DNA of 64,000 nt from Ochrobactrum teleogrylli. GTDB taxonomy: Bacteria > Pseudomonadota > Alphaproteobacteria > Rhizobiales > Rhizobiaceae. Shown one piece after another: positions 32,937 through 41,715 of this stretch. The translations under genes and the position numbers were made by a program. Where the stretch lies: assembly GCF_006376685.1 (NCBI RefSeq), contig NZ_VEWL01000016.1, forward strand, positions 21,654-85,653, in the 5' to 3' direction. The notes beneath the pieces are model-generated. The model searched no databases and was not told the origin of the DNA. It worked only from the letters and a program-made list of their open reading frames with translations. Each line of letters starts with the position of its first letter. Positions within the stretch are counted from its first letter, which is position 1.

Positions 32937-34577
32937 ATGCTGCGTGTTTTATTCTATCTGCTGATCGTTGTGGCCCTTGGTTTCGGCTTTGCCTGGCTGG
33001 CTGACCGTCCGGGCGAGCTGGATGTCGTTTTTGCAGGCAACCATTATAATGTGCCGCTGATTACGGCAGTCGCCGGTATTGTGGCTATCGTGGCGGCGAT
33101 CCTGCTTTTGTGGTGGCTGGTGAAAAGCATCATCCAGTCGCCCTACACGCTGCGCCGCCATTTTCGCGCCCGCAAGCGCGACCGTGGATATCAGTCGCTT
33201 TCGACTGGTCTGATCGCTGCCGGTGCGGGCGATGCGGAAGCTGCGCGCCGCATGACCAAGCAGGCGGGCAAGCTGCTGAATTCCGATCAGGAGCCGCTCA
33301 TCAAACTTCTGGAAGCGCAGACGGCGATGCTTGAAGGTCGCACGGACGATGCCCGCAAGGGCTTCGAGGCGATGCTGGAAGACCCCGAAACCAAGCTTTT
33401 GGGCCTGCGCGGGCTTTATATCGAAGCGCAGCGCGTCGGCGCAATCGAGGCGTCCCGTCATTATGCTTCGGAAGCTGCCAAGCAGGCGCCGCAGCTCGAA
33501 TGGGCGTCATCGGCAATGATGGGCCAGTTCTGCGCCGATGGCGATTGGGATGGCGCATTGAAACTGGTCGAGGCGCGCAAGCAGGCGCTGGCGCACAGCA
33601 AGGATACAGTGAAGAAGGAACGCGCAGCGTTGTTGACCGCCAAGGCCATGGCAACGCTGAATGTCGATCACGCCCATGCCAAGACTATTGCGCTGGAGGC
33701 AAACAAGCTTGCGCCCGATCTGGTGCCTGCCGCTGTCGTGGCTGCGCAGGCGCTGTTCACCGATGGTGATGTGCGCAAGGGTTCCAGGATTCTGGAGGCG
33801 GCATGGAAGCGTTCCCCGCATCCCGATATCGCTTCCGCTTATGTCTATGCCCGCGCAGGCGACACGGCGCAGGATCGTCTGAAACGCGCACGGCATCTGG
33901 TGTCGTTGCGTTCCAACACGGCGGAAGGCAGTCTCGTTCTGGCGCGCGCTGCCTATGAGGCTGGAGATTTCAAGGCAGCCCGCGACAATGCCGAACAGGT
34001 GTTGCGGGCACGCCCGACCGAAAGCGCCTATCTGCTGCTGGCCGATATCGAGGAAGCCGAAACCGGCGATCAGGGCAAGGTGCGTCAGTGGCTCGCGAGA
34101 GCGCTCAAGGCGCCACGCGATCCGGCCTGGACTGCCGATGGTTATGTTTCCGAGCGCTGGTCGCCAGTTTCGCCGGTTACCGGCAGGCTGAACAGCTTTG
34201 AATGGAAAGTCCCGGTTGTCGAACTTGCGCCGGTTGTTGAGGCCGAAGAGCCGGAAATCAAAGGACCTGTCCCGGATGTTAAACCGGCAGTGCCCGTGGT
34301 GGTGACGCCGCCGGTTCGCGACGCACCTCCGAAAGCTGCGCCGCAGCTTGATGTGGTGGAGGCCGAAGTGGTTGTGCCCGCCGCCGAGCCCGTGAAAGCG
34401 GATCCGCCTGCGCCAGTTCTGAAGCGCGATGAAACTCCGCAACCGCCGCTTGATGGAACCTCGTTCGATGACGTCGAAGACGGAGAGGACAAGCGCGGTC
34501 ATTTCGTGGTCGATGATCCGGGTGTGGATCAAAACAGCACACCGCGCAAGGTGCAGGGTGGTTTACGGCTGTTCTAA
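32937..34577 (+). CDS. hemY: HemY-family membrane protein with TPR-like repeats
   Basis: A 546-residue protein with two N-terminal membrane helices (about residues 1-20 and 42-62), the HemY_N signature (VLLLWWLVKSI, then FRARKRDRGYQSLSTGLIAAGAGD) and helical TPR-like repeats (about 100-400). The last 140 residues are a Pro/Val/Glu-rich low-complexity tail. HemY proteins accompany late heme synthesis, though this family is not a protoporphyrinogen oxidase. It begins 12 bp after the Mic60 gene. The long acidic tail is typical of rhizobial versions but its role is unknown. Confidence 0.9.
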   Translation: MLRVLFYLLIVVALGFGFAWLADRPGELDVVFAGNHYNVPLITAVAGIVAIVAAILLLWWLVKSIIQSPYTLRRHFRARKRDRGYQSLSTGLIAAGAGDAEAARRMTKQAGKLLNSDQEPLIKLLEAQTAMLEGRTDDARKGFEAMLEDPETKLLGLRGLYIEAQRVGAIEASRHYASEAAKQAPQLEWASSAMMGQFCADGDWDGALKLVEARKQALAHSKDTVKKERAALLTAKAMATLNVDHAHAKTIALEANKLAPDLVPAAVVAAQALFTDGDVRKGSRILEAAWKRSPHPDIASAYVYARAGDTAQDRLKRARHLVSLRSNTAEGSLVLARAAYEAGDFKAARDNAEQVLRARPTESAYLLLADIEEAETGDQGKVRQWLARALKAPRDPAWTADGYVSERWSPVSPVTGRLNSFEWKVPVVELAPVVEAEEPEIKGPVPDVKPAVPVVVTPPVRDAPPKAAPQLDVVEAEVVVPAAEPVKADPPAPVLKRDETPQPPLDGTSFDDVEDGEDKRGHFVVDDPGVDQNSTPRKVQGGLRLF

Positions 34578-34758
34578 GCCAGTTCCACTTGCATAAAGCG
34601 TTGCTGAAAAACAACGCTGGCGGCGTCTTCTGCGTCGAACCGTCTTTCATGACGGTTTGTCGCGTTGCCTGCCGTATTTCCCCCGTTAGGTTCGCAAATA
34701 TGCAGGTCAGCGTTTCCCAGGTGAGACGCTTGAGCGTTAATGTGTCTCGCGAGGGTGA

Positions 34759-35241
34759 ATGTTCGATCGTCTGTTGGAATTTTTGAAAGAACTGCCCGGC
34801 AACGGTTTTCGTGACCGGACGGGAAATATTTCCAACGATGATCCGAAACTTGCCGCCGCTGCCCTTTTGTTTCACATCATGGATGTCGACGGAGAAACAC
34901 GCGAGAGCGAGCGCAAGAAGCTCGCCGCGATGCTGTCGCTGAAATATAACCTCAAGGGCGATGCGCTGAAGAAGCTCATCAAGGCCGCCGAGGCTGCCGA
35001 TAGCGAGGCCATCGATTTTTCGAGCTTTACATCCGTTCTCAAGCGTCAGTTGGACTATAATGCGCGGCTCGATTTCGTGGGTCTGATGTGGGAAATGGTC
35101 TATGCCGATGGCGATGTCAGCGAAGTGGAAGCGGACGTGACATGGCGCATCGCCGAGCTTATCGGCATCCGCGAGGATGACCGCAATGCCCTACAGGCGC
35201 GGGTACAGATAGAAAAGGCGAGCCGTAGCTCGCCCTTTTGA
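34759..35241 (+). CDS. TerB-family protein
   Basis: A 160-residue helical protein of the TerB/DjlA-N fold. It shows LAAAALLFHIMDVDGETRESERKKLAAML in the first half and VGLMWEMVYADGDVSEVEADVTWRIAELIGI in the second; the paired acidic D.DG.....E motifs are the metal-binding sites of the family. TerB domains were named for tellurite resistance, but stand-alone versions are general stress or envelope-associated proteins of unclear role. The start is ATG 34759 (MFDRLLEFLKELPG). A terminator overlaps its last codons. Confidence 0.87.
   Translation: MFDRLLEFLKELPGNGFRDRTGNISNDDPKLAAAALLFHIMDVDGETRESERKKLAAMLSLKYNLKGDALKKLIKAAEAADSEAIDFSSFTSVLKRQLDYNARLDFVGLMWEMVYADGDVSEVEADVTWRIAELIGIREDDRNALQARVQIEKASRSSPF
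35213..35239. terminator. Terminator hairpin inside the terB 3' end
   Basis: GGCGAGC (35217-35223), loop CGTA, GCTCGCC (35228-35234), followed by CTTTT on the plus strand and preceded by AAAA, which gives T's on the minus strand. It therefore can serve both terB and the convergent MFS gene that ends at 35245. The hairpin lies within the last codons of terB. Confidence 0.75.
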
Positions 35242-35244
35242 TCA

Positions 35245-36486
35245 TCAAGTCCGGCCTTGCAGATGGCGGGCCTTGCGCAATTGCGGGAACATGGCTGCCC
35301 AGATCATCGCGACGGCGATGGAGCCGACGCCGCCAATCACCACTGCCGGAACCGCACCCAGAGCCGCCGCCATCAGACCTGCGCGGAATTCGCCCAATTC
35401 GTTCGACGCGCCGACGAAAACCATATTCACGGCATTGACGCGTCCGCGCACATGATCCGGCGTCCAGAGCTGCATCAGCGTTTCACGGATGTAGACGCTG
35501 ATCATATCGGCAGCACCGGCCAGCGCCAGTGCGACGACGGAAAGCCACGTCAGCGTTGAAACGCCAAAGATGATGTTGAACAGGCCGAAAAGCCCAACGA
35601 AGACGAACATCACCCGGCCTGCATGGTCGCGGATCGGATGACCGGCCAGCCAGATCGCGGTCAAAACCGCGCCAATGCCGGGTGCGGAACGCAACAGGCC
35701 AAGCCCCCACGGACCAAGATCGAGAATATCGCGCGCATAGATCGGGAGCAGCGCCACCGTGCCGCCGAGCAGCACCGCAAAAAGGTCGAGCGAGATCGCG
35801 CCCAGCACGATCTTTTCCTTCCAGATATAGCGGAAGCCGGCGAGCATGCTCGACAGGGAACGCTGTTCTGCAAGCGTATGCTGCTTCGGCTTTGGTATCG
35901 AGAAGGTGAGGACCGCTGCCGCGATCAGAAAGACCGTGGCAATGCTGTAGGCTGCGACCGGCGAGATGCCGTAGAGCAGGCCGCCCGCGACGGGGCCAAC
36001 GATAGTTGCGACCTGCCAGGCCGACGAATTCCAGGACACGGCATTGGCAAAATCTTCAGTCGGAACAAGGTTTACCACCAGCGATGCCGAAGATGGTCCG
36101 AGGAAAGCGCGGGCGATACCGAACAGCAGGAGGCTCGCAAATACGGTCGCTGGCTCGAACAGGCCCGCAAGCGTCAGCGAGAGCAGCAGTCCTGTGACGA
36201 CAGCTTCCAGAACCAGTGACAGGCCCATGATCAAGCGCCTGCCGAAACGGTCAGCCGTGGCCCCGGTTACGAGAACGAGCAGCAATGCAGGCAGAAACTG
36301 CATTAGCCCCACCATGCCCAGATTGAAGGCATCGCGGGTCTGGTCATAGATTTGCCAGCCGACCGAAACGCTGACGATCTGCACCGCAAAGGCGCTCAGA
36401 AAGCGTGCGCCCCAGTATTTTTTAAAAGATGAGTGGCGAAAAGCTGCGTAACGATCAGCAGAAGAAGCATCGGTTGAGGGAGACAT
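35245..36486 (-). CDS. MFS transporter
   Basis: A 413-residue, 12-helix major facilitator, of the EntS/MFS_3 type by look. It shows GWQIYDQTRDAFNLGMVGLMQFLPAL at helices 1-2, VTGATADRFGRRLIM (the loop 2-3 motif), FGIARAFLGPSSASLVVNLV in helix 4, and MQLWTPDHVRGRVNAVNMVF after helix 10. Family members export siderophores, drugs or metabolites; the substrate cannot be named. It converges on terB with a shared terminator, and stands alone on its strand. Confidence 0.9.
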   Translation of the reverse strand: MSPSTDASSADRYAAFRHSSFKKYWGARFLSAFAVQIVSVSVGWQIYDQTRDAFNLGMVGLMQFLPALLLVLVTGATADRFGRRLIMGLSLVLEAVVTGLLLSLTLAGLFEPATVFASLLLFGIARAFLGPSSASLVVNLVPTEDFANAVSWNSSAWQVATIVGPVAGGLLYGISPVAAYSIATVFLIAAAVLTFSIPKPKQHTLAEQRSLSSMLAGFRYIWKEKIVLGAISLDLFAVLLGGTVALLPIYARDILDLGPWGLGLLRSAPGIGAVLTAIWLAGHPIRDHAGRVMFVFVGLFGLFNIIFGVSTLTWLSVVALALAGAADMISVYIRETLMQLWTPDHVRGRVNAVNMVFVGASNELGEFRAGLMAAALGAVPAVVIGGVGSIAVAMIWAAMFPQLRKARHLQGRT

Positions 36487-36608
36487 TGCTCAAAACATCG
36501 CGAGGAAAGATTGTGGTTACTTACAGCATCCTTCCCATGATCGGAATCACTTTTTGGTGGCAATTGTGTCGGCAATTCCCGAAGCGGAAAGGACTTCAAG
36601 AAAAAGGG

Positions 36609-36639
36609 CGAAAAAAAAGGCCGACATGACGTCGGCCTA
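36609..36639 (-). terminator. Intrinsic terminator of aqpZ
   Basis: On the minus strand, GGCCGAC, a 5-base loop and GTCGGCC (36637-36619) are followed by eight T's (complement of 36611-36618). It is a textbook rho-independent terminator 22 bases after the aqpZ stop. Confidence 0.9.
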
Positions 36640-36658
36640 ATCGATCCGGGAGGGCGGA

Positions 36659-37345
36659 TCAATCCTTGCCAAGCAGGCCTTTCCAGATGATCGCGCCGAG
36701 CGCTGCACCGATCAGCGGAGCAACCCAGAACAGCCAGAGCTGGCTGAGTGCAGCCGTTTCAGCAAAGAGCGCAACGCCGGTGGAGCGAGCCGGGTTAACC
36801 GACGTATTGGTCACCGGGATCGAGATCAGGTGGATCAGCGTCAGGCCGAGACCGATGGCGATGGGGGCAAAGCCAGCCGGTGCGATCGACGATGTCGAAC
36901 CCAGAATGATGATGATGAAGAACGCCGTCAGGACGATTTCGATCAGCAGGGCCGAGGTCAGGCTATAGCCGCCCGGCGACAATTCGCCATAACCGTTGGA
37001 GGCGAAGCCGCCCGCCGTGAAGCCGCTTTTCCCCGAAGCGATCAGATAGAGCACTGCCGCTGCGACAATGGCACCCAGAACCTGTGCGATCCAGTAGGGG
37101 ATAAGATCCTTTGCCGGAAGCCTGCCGCCGATCACGAGACCGAGCGAAACAGCTGGATTGAAGTGGCCACCAGAAATGCCGCCCACAGCAAAAGCCATGG
37201 TCAGGACGGTGAGACCAAAAGCAAAGGCGACGCCCAGGAAGCCGATGCCAAGTTCAGGAAAAGCCGCAGCGAGCACCGCGCTGCCGCAGCCGCCGAAAAC
37301 CAGCCAGAAAGTTCCGAAAAACTCAGCCGATAGTTTATTCAACAT
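36659..37345 (-). CDS. aqpZ: Aquaporin Z
   Basis: A 228-residue water channel with six helices. Both NPA boxes are intact (NPAVS at 63-65 and NPARS at 184-186). The selectivity filter looks like that of water-specific AqpZ: Phe43, His172, Thr181 and Arg187. The sequence closely resembles what I recall of Brucella AqpX, which is induced by hyperosmotic stress. The frame opens at 37357, but ATG 37345 ([13 protein letters not shown]) follows GGGGA at a proper distance and matches the family start. It is a single-gene transcript with its own terminator. Confidence 0.95.
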   Translation of the reverse strand: MLNKLSAEFFGTFWLVFGGCGSAVLAAAFPELGIGFLGVAFAFGLTVLTMAFAVGGISGGHFNPAVSLGLVIGGRLPAKDLIPYWIAQVLGAIVAAAVLYLIASGKSGFTAGGFASNGYGELSPGGYSLTSALLIEIVLTAFFIIIILGSTSSIAPAGFAPIAIGLGLTLIHLISIPVTNTSVNPARSTGVALFAETAALSQLWLFWVAPLIGAALGAIIWKGLLGKD

Positions 37346-37804
37346 GGAAATCCCCAAGGTTGGTGTAGTGAAACTGGCCGAATGCGAATCAGATATCCAA
37401 AACTATATCCCTGTCATATTCTTCCGGCAATATTGTTGAAAACAAAGAATGGCGTCTATGCTTTGCTTCGTAGAACTATTTTAAAAGTAAATATCGAAAA
37501 TTACCCCAATTATATTGTTGTTATTCGCTAATATGATTGATAAGCACTTGAATTGATTAATGTAAATCATGTGCCCTACGGCTGAAGCGAAGGGCGAGCA
37601 GCAATGGCGCCCCGGAGGGCGTTGTCACCGGTCGTCGGCTGAATGACGCAATTGCGGGGTTGCTTGACCGCTGACTTCCATAGCCGGGTTATTGCGAAGG
37701 GGGCTGCATGCGCGTTATAAGCGAAGAGTAGGCACGGGGCAGGCCCGTAACCGAAGAACAGCCATTTTCAAAGGCTGTCGTAGAGCAGACAGGGAGTTTG
37801 CGGT
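37346..37804. other. Intergenic region upstream of aqpZ and a small lipoprotein gene
   Basis: About 460 bases. 37440-37570 is AT-rich and probably holds the promoters. 37570-37790 is GC-rich and dense in inverted repeats: GCCCT (37573-37577) with AGGGC, CGCCC-CGGA-GGGCG near 37608-37621, and ACAGCC with GGCTGT near 37760-37780. No open frame here looks coding. A structured 5' leader or small RNA is possible. It matches none of the RNAs I know by sight (SRP, RNase P, tmRNA). Confidence 0.4.
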
Positions 37805-38077
37805 TTGAACATGCATCCTAAGACCAGAGGATCGAGAATCTTTTGGGGTATCGCCATGGCGGTGCCGCTGGTTTCCGCTCTTTCCGGCTGCACGGCGACC
37901 GCATGGACGGAAAAGGTCAAGATCGACACCACGCCGCTACCGACCGAATGCGCGGGATGGCAGAAGATCGATCTCAAGCAGCGCACCACAATGGTTCTGC
38001 TGCGTCAGGATCCCAAGCTTATTGTCGAGATCGATTCTCACAATCTGAAGGGACGTAATCTCGGCTGCTGGCAGTAA
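37805..38077 (+). CDS. Small putative lipoprotein
   Basis: A 90-residue protein with an N-terminal hydrophobic stretch and a lipobox-like LSGC near residue 29, so it may be a lipoprotein. The mature part has a C.GW.KI...........IVEIDSHN..GRNLGCW pattern, reminiscent of small Cys/Trp-bearing phage or lysis-associated proteins in Rhizobiales; that likeness is from memory and weak. No phage genes are nearby. The start is TTG 37805, 8 bases after GGGAG; ATG 37811 is the alternative. Function unknown. Confidence 0.6.
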   Translation: MNMHPKTRGSRIFWGIAMAVPLVSALSGCTATAWTEKVKIDTTPLPTECAGWQKIDLKQRTTMVLLRQDPKLIVEIDSHNLKGRNLGCWQ

Positions 38078-38108
38078 GCGATCCAGCTTTTGAAACACGC
38101 GTCGGGGC

Positions 38109-38744
38109 TCAAGCCGGACGCGCCATCCTGATATCGACCTTCTCGATTGTGCCGCGCAGGGCGGGCAGCATCGTCTCGAAACGGATGTTTCTGCCGGGTT
38201 CGATGCTTGTGCGCACCGGTTCCAGCAGGCGTTCACGCTTTTGTCCGTCACGATAGGTGATGCTGACGATCAGAGCCGGTGGCGGCTGCGTTTCGTGGCT
38301 GTCATTCCTGATGCTGGCACCCACATTCAGCACATTGCCTTCGGCGCGCTCTGCGATATTGCTGGTGATGTCGGTCACTTTCAACGCGGAAACGAGCGGC
38401 AGTGATGGCGATACGCTGGCGACGGCGTCCGACGACTTGCCTGTCATGATCGTATAGCCGCCCGCCATCCAGAAGGCGGTCGTGGCGCAAAAGGCCACCA
38501 GAACCCAATAGGCAACACTGGGGCCGCTCGCGGTTTCCGTCGCAATCGCCGGGCGTTGCTGTTTGCGGAAAAGGCTGAACCCCGGCAGCACATGCGGCGT
38601 GGCTGGCTTTCGACGTTCCGGCAGCACAGTTTCGAATTCGGCGTCCTCGACTTCGACAGCGGGCGCGTGACGCCAACCGGCAGACGTCGAGGCACGCTCA
38701 TGGGCGCGCGCATGGTCTGCGGCGGGGGATCGCTTCGCCATCAT
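38109..38744 (-). CDS. Membrane-anchored hypothetical protein (DUF3426-like), divergent from ftsEX
   Basis: A 211-residue protein: a charged cytoplasmic N-terminus (1-75), one transmembrane helix (about 80-102, VAYWVLVAFCATTAFWMAGGY), then a periplasmic beta domain (SALKVTDITSNIAERAEGNV, SIRNDSHETQ, VSITYRDGQK) like DUF3426/FxLYD regions. In other Rhizobiales the gene divergent from ftsE encodes an MJ0042-type zinc-ribbon protein; here no Cys-x-x-Cys pair is present at the N-terminus, so the ribbon is absent or lost. AAGGAAGA 8 bases before ATG 38744 supports the start. Role unknown, perhaps in the envelope at division. Confidence 0.75.
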   Translation of the reverse strand: MMAKRSPAADHARAHERASTSAGWRHAPAVEVEDAEFETVLPERRKPATPHVLPGFSLFRKQQRPAIATETASGPSVAYWVLVAFCATTAFWMAGGYTIMTGKSSDAVASVSPSLPLVSALKVTDITSNIAERAEGNVLNVGASIRNDSHETQPPPALIVSITYRDGQKRERLLEPVRTSIEPGRNIRFETMLPALRGTIEKVDIRMARPA

Positions 38745-38850
38745 GAAGTCATCTTCCTTTGCGTTTGCTCACTCATTCCAGCCCCATAGGCTGCCGCAAA
38801 ATGGTTAATGCTTCGCTCGCGAATATTTTAACGGCCGAAACGGGTCCGAT

Positions 38851-38866
38851 TTAACGCAAGATTAAC
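38851..38866. promoter_or_regulatory. CtrA-type binding site upstream of ftsE
   Basis: TTAA, 7 bases, TTAAC at 38851-38866 matches the full CtrA consensus TTAA-N7-TTAAC. It lies 83 bases before the ftsE start in the divergent promoter region. A TTTTAACGG half-site-like stretch lies just upstream (38827). CtrA is the master cell-cycle regulator of alphaproteobacteria; binding here is inferred. Confidence 0.6.
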
Positions 38867-38948
38867 CATAGAGCGTAAAGGTCGAACGAGTATTGATGTG
38901 CGACGCGTGAAGGCTTCGCGCGCGCGAAGAACAAAGAGAAACTGACCG

Positions 38949-39608
38949 GTGATACGTTTCGAGAATGTCGGGCTGAGATATGGAATGGGACCTGAAATCC
39001 TGAAGGATGTCAGTTTCCACATACCGCCGCGTTCATTCCAGTTTCTGACCGGCCCTTCGGGTGCCGGGAAGACGTCGCTCATGCGGCTGCTTTTCATGGC
39101 GCTGAAACCGACACGCGGATTGATCAACGTGTTCGGCAACGACGTGGCGCGTCTCGACCATAAGCAGGTGCCGCTGCTGCGCCGCCGTATCGGCATTGTG
39201 TTTCAGGATTTCCGTCTGCTCGACCACATGACCACTTATGAGAATGTCGCGCTTCCGCTGCGGGTGCGCGGCAAGGAAGAAGCCACCTATCGGCATGAGG
39301 TGGAGGAACTTTTGCACTGGGTTGGCCTCGGTGACCGGATGGGCGTTCTCCCGCCGGTCCTGTCCGGTGGTGAGAAGCAGCGCGCCGCGATTGCGCGCGC
39401 GCTGATCGACCAGCCAGAACTGCTGTTGGCTGATGAGCCGACCGGCAATGTCGATCCGCCGCTCGCCAAGCGCCTGCTGCGCCTGTTCACGGAGCTTAAT
39501 CGCTCGGGCACCGCTGTCATCATCGCGACGCACGACCTTTCCCTGATGGATCAGGTCAATGCGCGCCGCATGATTCTGGAACATGGGCGGCTCGATATCT
39601 ATGAATAA
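38949..39608 (+). CDS. ftsE: Cell-division ATP-binding protein FtsE
   Basis: A 219-residue ABC ATPase of the FtsEX complex, which activates peptidoglycan hydrolases at the septum. It has MIRFENVGLRYGMGPEILKD at the start, Walker A GPSGAGKTS, the Q-loop IVFQDFRLLD, signature LSGGEKQRAAIARAL, Walker B LLLADEPTGNVD and the H-loop IIATHD. The start is GTG at 38949. It overlaps ftsX by 8 bases, so they are one operon. Confidence 0.96.
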   Translation: MIRFENVGLRYGMGPEILKDVSFHIPPRSFQFLTGPSGAGKTSLMRLLFMALKPTRGLINVFGNDVARLDHKQVPLLRRRIGIVFQDFRLLDHMTTYENVALPLRVRGKEEATYRHEVEELLHWVGLGDRMGVLPPVLSGGEKQRAAIARALIDQPELLLADEPTGNVDPPLAKRLLRLFTELNRSGTAVIIATHDLSLMDQVNARRMILEHGRLDIYE

Positions 39609-40638
39609 GCCCCGCAGTGGTCGCCTAAACGGCTGGCAGAAAATTCTGGATGACCTCAAGGTTCGTTTCGAAGACCTGAAGGACATGGTTCTGGTGCGGG
39701 TCGGCAAACGCCGACAGCGCAAGGGACCAAGTCCCATCGTGCCCGATGGCAGCGTCACCGGCACGGCTTTGGTGACCGTTATCGCGATCATGACCTTTCT
39801 CGCCTGCCTGACCATGGGCGGCGTTTCGCTGGTCCGCGCATCGGCTGCCGCCTGGCAGAGCCAGATTGCGCGCGAGGCGACCATCCAGATCCGTCCGGTC
39901 GAAGGGCAGGATATTGAAAAGGCCTTGCAACAGGCGAGCGATATCGCGCGCGGCTTTGCAGGCGTGAAGGCGACGAACATCATCGACAAGGATGCCACGG
40001 CGCGTCTGCTGGAACCCTGGCTTGGCAGCGGCCTCAACATTGACGAACTGCCGGTGCCGCGCCTTGTCGTGGTGACCATTGACGAAAGCGCGCCGCCAGA
40101 TTTCGGCACCATGCGCGCGGAACTGACCCGCGCCATACCGGCAGCCAGTTTCGACGATCACCGGACTTGGGTGGACCGGCTGGTGTCGATGGCGCGGACA
40201 ACGGTTCTGGTCGGCACGGCAGTTCTTTCGCTGGTGATCGCAGCCACCATTCTCACCGTCATTTTCGCCACGCGCGGCGCAATGTCCGGCAATAGCCACA
40301 TCATCGAGGTTCTGCATTTCATCGGGGCGGAATCGAAATTCGTGGCGCGTGAATTCGAGTGGCATTTCTTCCGCACCGCGCTGAAAGGCGCGTTGTTCGG
40401 CGGTGCCGCCGCCATGCTGGTTTTCCTGATCTTTTCGTGGTGGGCTTCCCGCCATATGGCGACGCCGGAAGGCGATCAGGCCGCGGCGATGTTCGGCAAT
40501 TTTGCCATCGGTCGCAGCGGCTATCTGGGCGCCGCCGCCATCATCATACTGGTTAGTGTCCTGACCATGCTGACCAGTCGCCTGACGGTTATCCGCCAGC
40601 TCGCAACCATGGATGGTCCGGGAGTGCGCTCCGAATGA
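39601..40638 (+). CDS. ftsX: Cell-division permease FtsX
   Basis: The 345-residue membrane partner of FtsE, with one N-terminal helix (near residues 55-80), a periplasmic loop (about 85-190) that should contact hydrolase activators, and three C-terminal helices. ATG 39601 lies inside the end of ftsE. The alternative start at 39583 adds six residues and has no better ribosome site. DVLHFIGAESKFVAREFEWHF-like sequence before the third helix is the family's conserved cytoplasmic loop. Its stop overlaps the next gene's ATG. Confidence 0.92.
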   Translation: MNKPRSGRLNGWQKILDDLKVRFEDLKDMVLVRVGKRRQRKGPSPIVPDGSVTGTALVTVIAIMTFLACLTMGGVSLVRASAAAWQSQIAREATIQIRPVEGQDIEKALQQASDIARGFAGVKATNIIDKDATARLLEPWLGSGLNIDELPVPRLVVVTIDESAPPDFGTMRAELTRAIPAASFDDHRTWVDRLVSMARTTVLVGTAVLSLVIAATILTVIFATRGAMSGNSHIIEVLHFIGAESKFVAREFEWHFFRTALKGALFGGAAAMLVFLIFSWWASRHMATPEGDQAAAMFGNFAIGRSGYLGAAAIIILVSVLTMLTSRLTVIRQLATMDGPGVRSE

Positions 40639-41552
40639 CGATCTTTTGGCCCAATACGCTCCGCCGCTCGCAAATTCCTGGTAGTTTTCCGAGTTATCGC
40701 CGCAATGCTGCGTATGATAGCCAGAGGAACAACGGGCGAATCGCGCACGCATTGGGCGGCGGATACCGGGCGAGTAACGATGCGGTGGCAAAGGGACAAA
40801 CAGCGGAAGAGATGCGAGCGGGCGCCGTGGTCTGGCGACGCAGCCCCCCTGTTGTTGCCCCTTCATCCTTGCTGCTTGCGCCAGCCAGATTCCTGTGGTC
40901 TGTCATGATGCGCATGCTGAGACGTTTCCAACCCATTTCCATCGTACTTTTTGGCCTGCTTCTGGCTTTTCTCGTGGGCTTTGTCGTCTTCGGTGAGAAG
41001 GTGACGAGCATGACGCCGCCAGTGATCGATGAACCCGCCGACGCCATCGTGGTCCTGACCGGCGGTCAGTCCCGCATTCAGGCGGCGGTCGATCTGTTGC
41101 AGGAAAAACGCGGCAAGCGTCTGCTGATCAGCGGCGTGCATCCTTCCACGAATGAAAAATCGATACAGCGCGCTACCCATGCCGATCAGAGCCTGTTCGA
41201 CTGCTGTGTCGATCTCGACCGTTCGGCACGCAACACCATCGGCAATGCCGAGGAAAGCGAACACTGGATTCGCAACAACGGTTATAACCGGGTGATCGTC
41301 GTGACGAACAATTACCATATGCCGCGCAGCATTCTGGAAATGTCCTACCGGATGAAGGACGTGGAATTCGTGCCCTATCCGGTGGTGAACACCGAGGGGC
41401 GCGGGCAAAGCTGGGTTGCCGAGGGTGACACGCTGCGCGTGCTGTTCGTGGAATATGTCAAATATCTGGGCGCGGTCGTGCGCGTCGGTACGTCGGAGAT
41501 TTTCGGCTTCGACATTCTGAACGGCGTCGCCGGTCAGAAAATCAATCGGTAA
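40635..41552 (+). CDS. YdcF/SanA-family membrane protein
   Basis: The conserved part, from about residue 90, is a YdcF-like DUF218 protein: one transmembrane helix (about 99-120), then DAIVVLTGGQSRIQAAVDLL, LLISGVHPS, STRNTIGNA-like SARNTIGNAEES, and VIVVTNNYHMPRS. Relatives (ElyC, SanA) influence cell-envelope carbon-lipid metabolism and vancomycin exclusion. Coordinates use the ATG at 40635, which overlaps the ftsX stop (ATGA). But the first 90 residues are Arg/Asn/Ala-rich and unlike the family, so the true start may be ATG 40905/40908 (MMRMLRRFQPIS). Confidence 0.8.
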   Translation: MTIFWPNTLRRSQIPGSFPSYRRNAAYDSQRNNGRIAHALGGGYRASNDAVAKGQTAEEMRAGAVVWRRSPPVVAPSSLLLAPARFLWSVMMRMLRRFQPISIVLFGLLLAFLVGFVVFGEKVTSMTPPVIDEPADAIVVLTGGQSRIQAAVDLLQEKRGKRLLISGVHPSTNEKSIQRATHADQSLFDCCVDLDRSARNTIGNAEESEHWIRNNGYNRVIVVTNNYHMPRSILEMSYRMKDVEFVPYPVVNTEGRGQSWVAEGDTLRVLFVEYVKYLGAVVRVGTSEIFGFDILNGVAGQKINR

Positions 41553-41715
41553 CAAACAGCAAATTCCCGACGATCGGTCACTGTTTTCTGTATGGAAAAC
41601 GGGGCAGTTCCTGATATACGAGTGCCCGAGATTTCGGAAAGCGAAGGTCTGACAGTTTTTCGAGATTGTGTCTCTCTCTACGGGACGTGCTCTAGCCGGG
41701 ACATTCGCCGACACG

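Noticed and set aside
34759..35241. Tellurite-resistance operon
   Set aside because: Only a lone TerB-fold protein is present; there are no TerC, TerD or TerZ partners.
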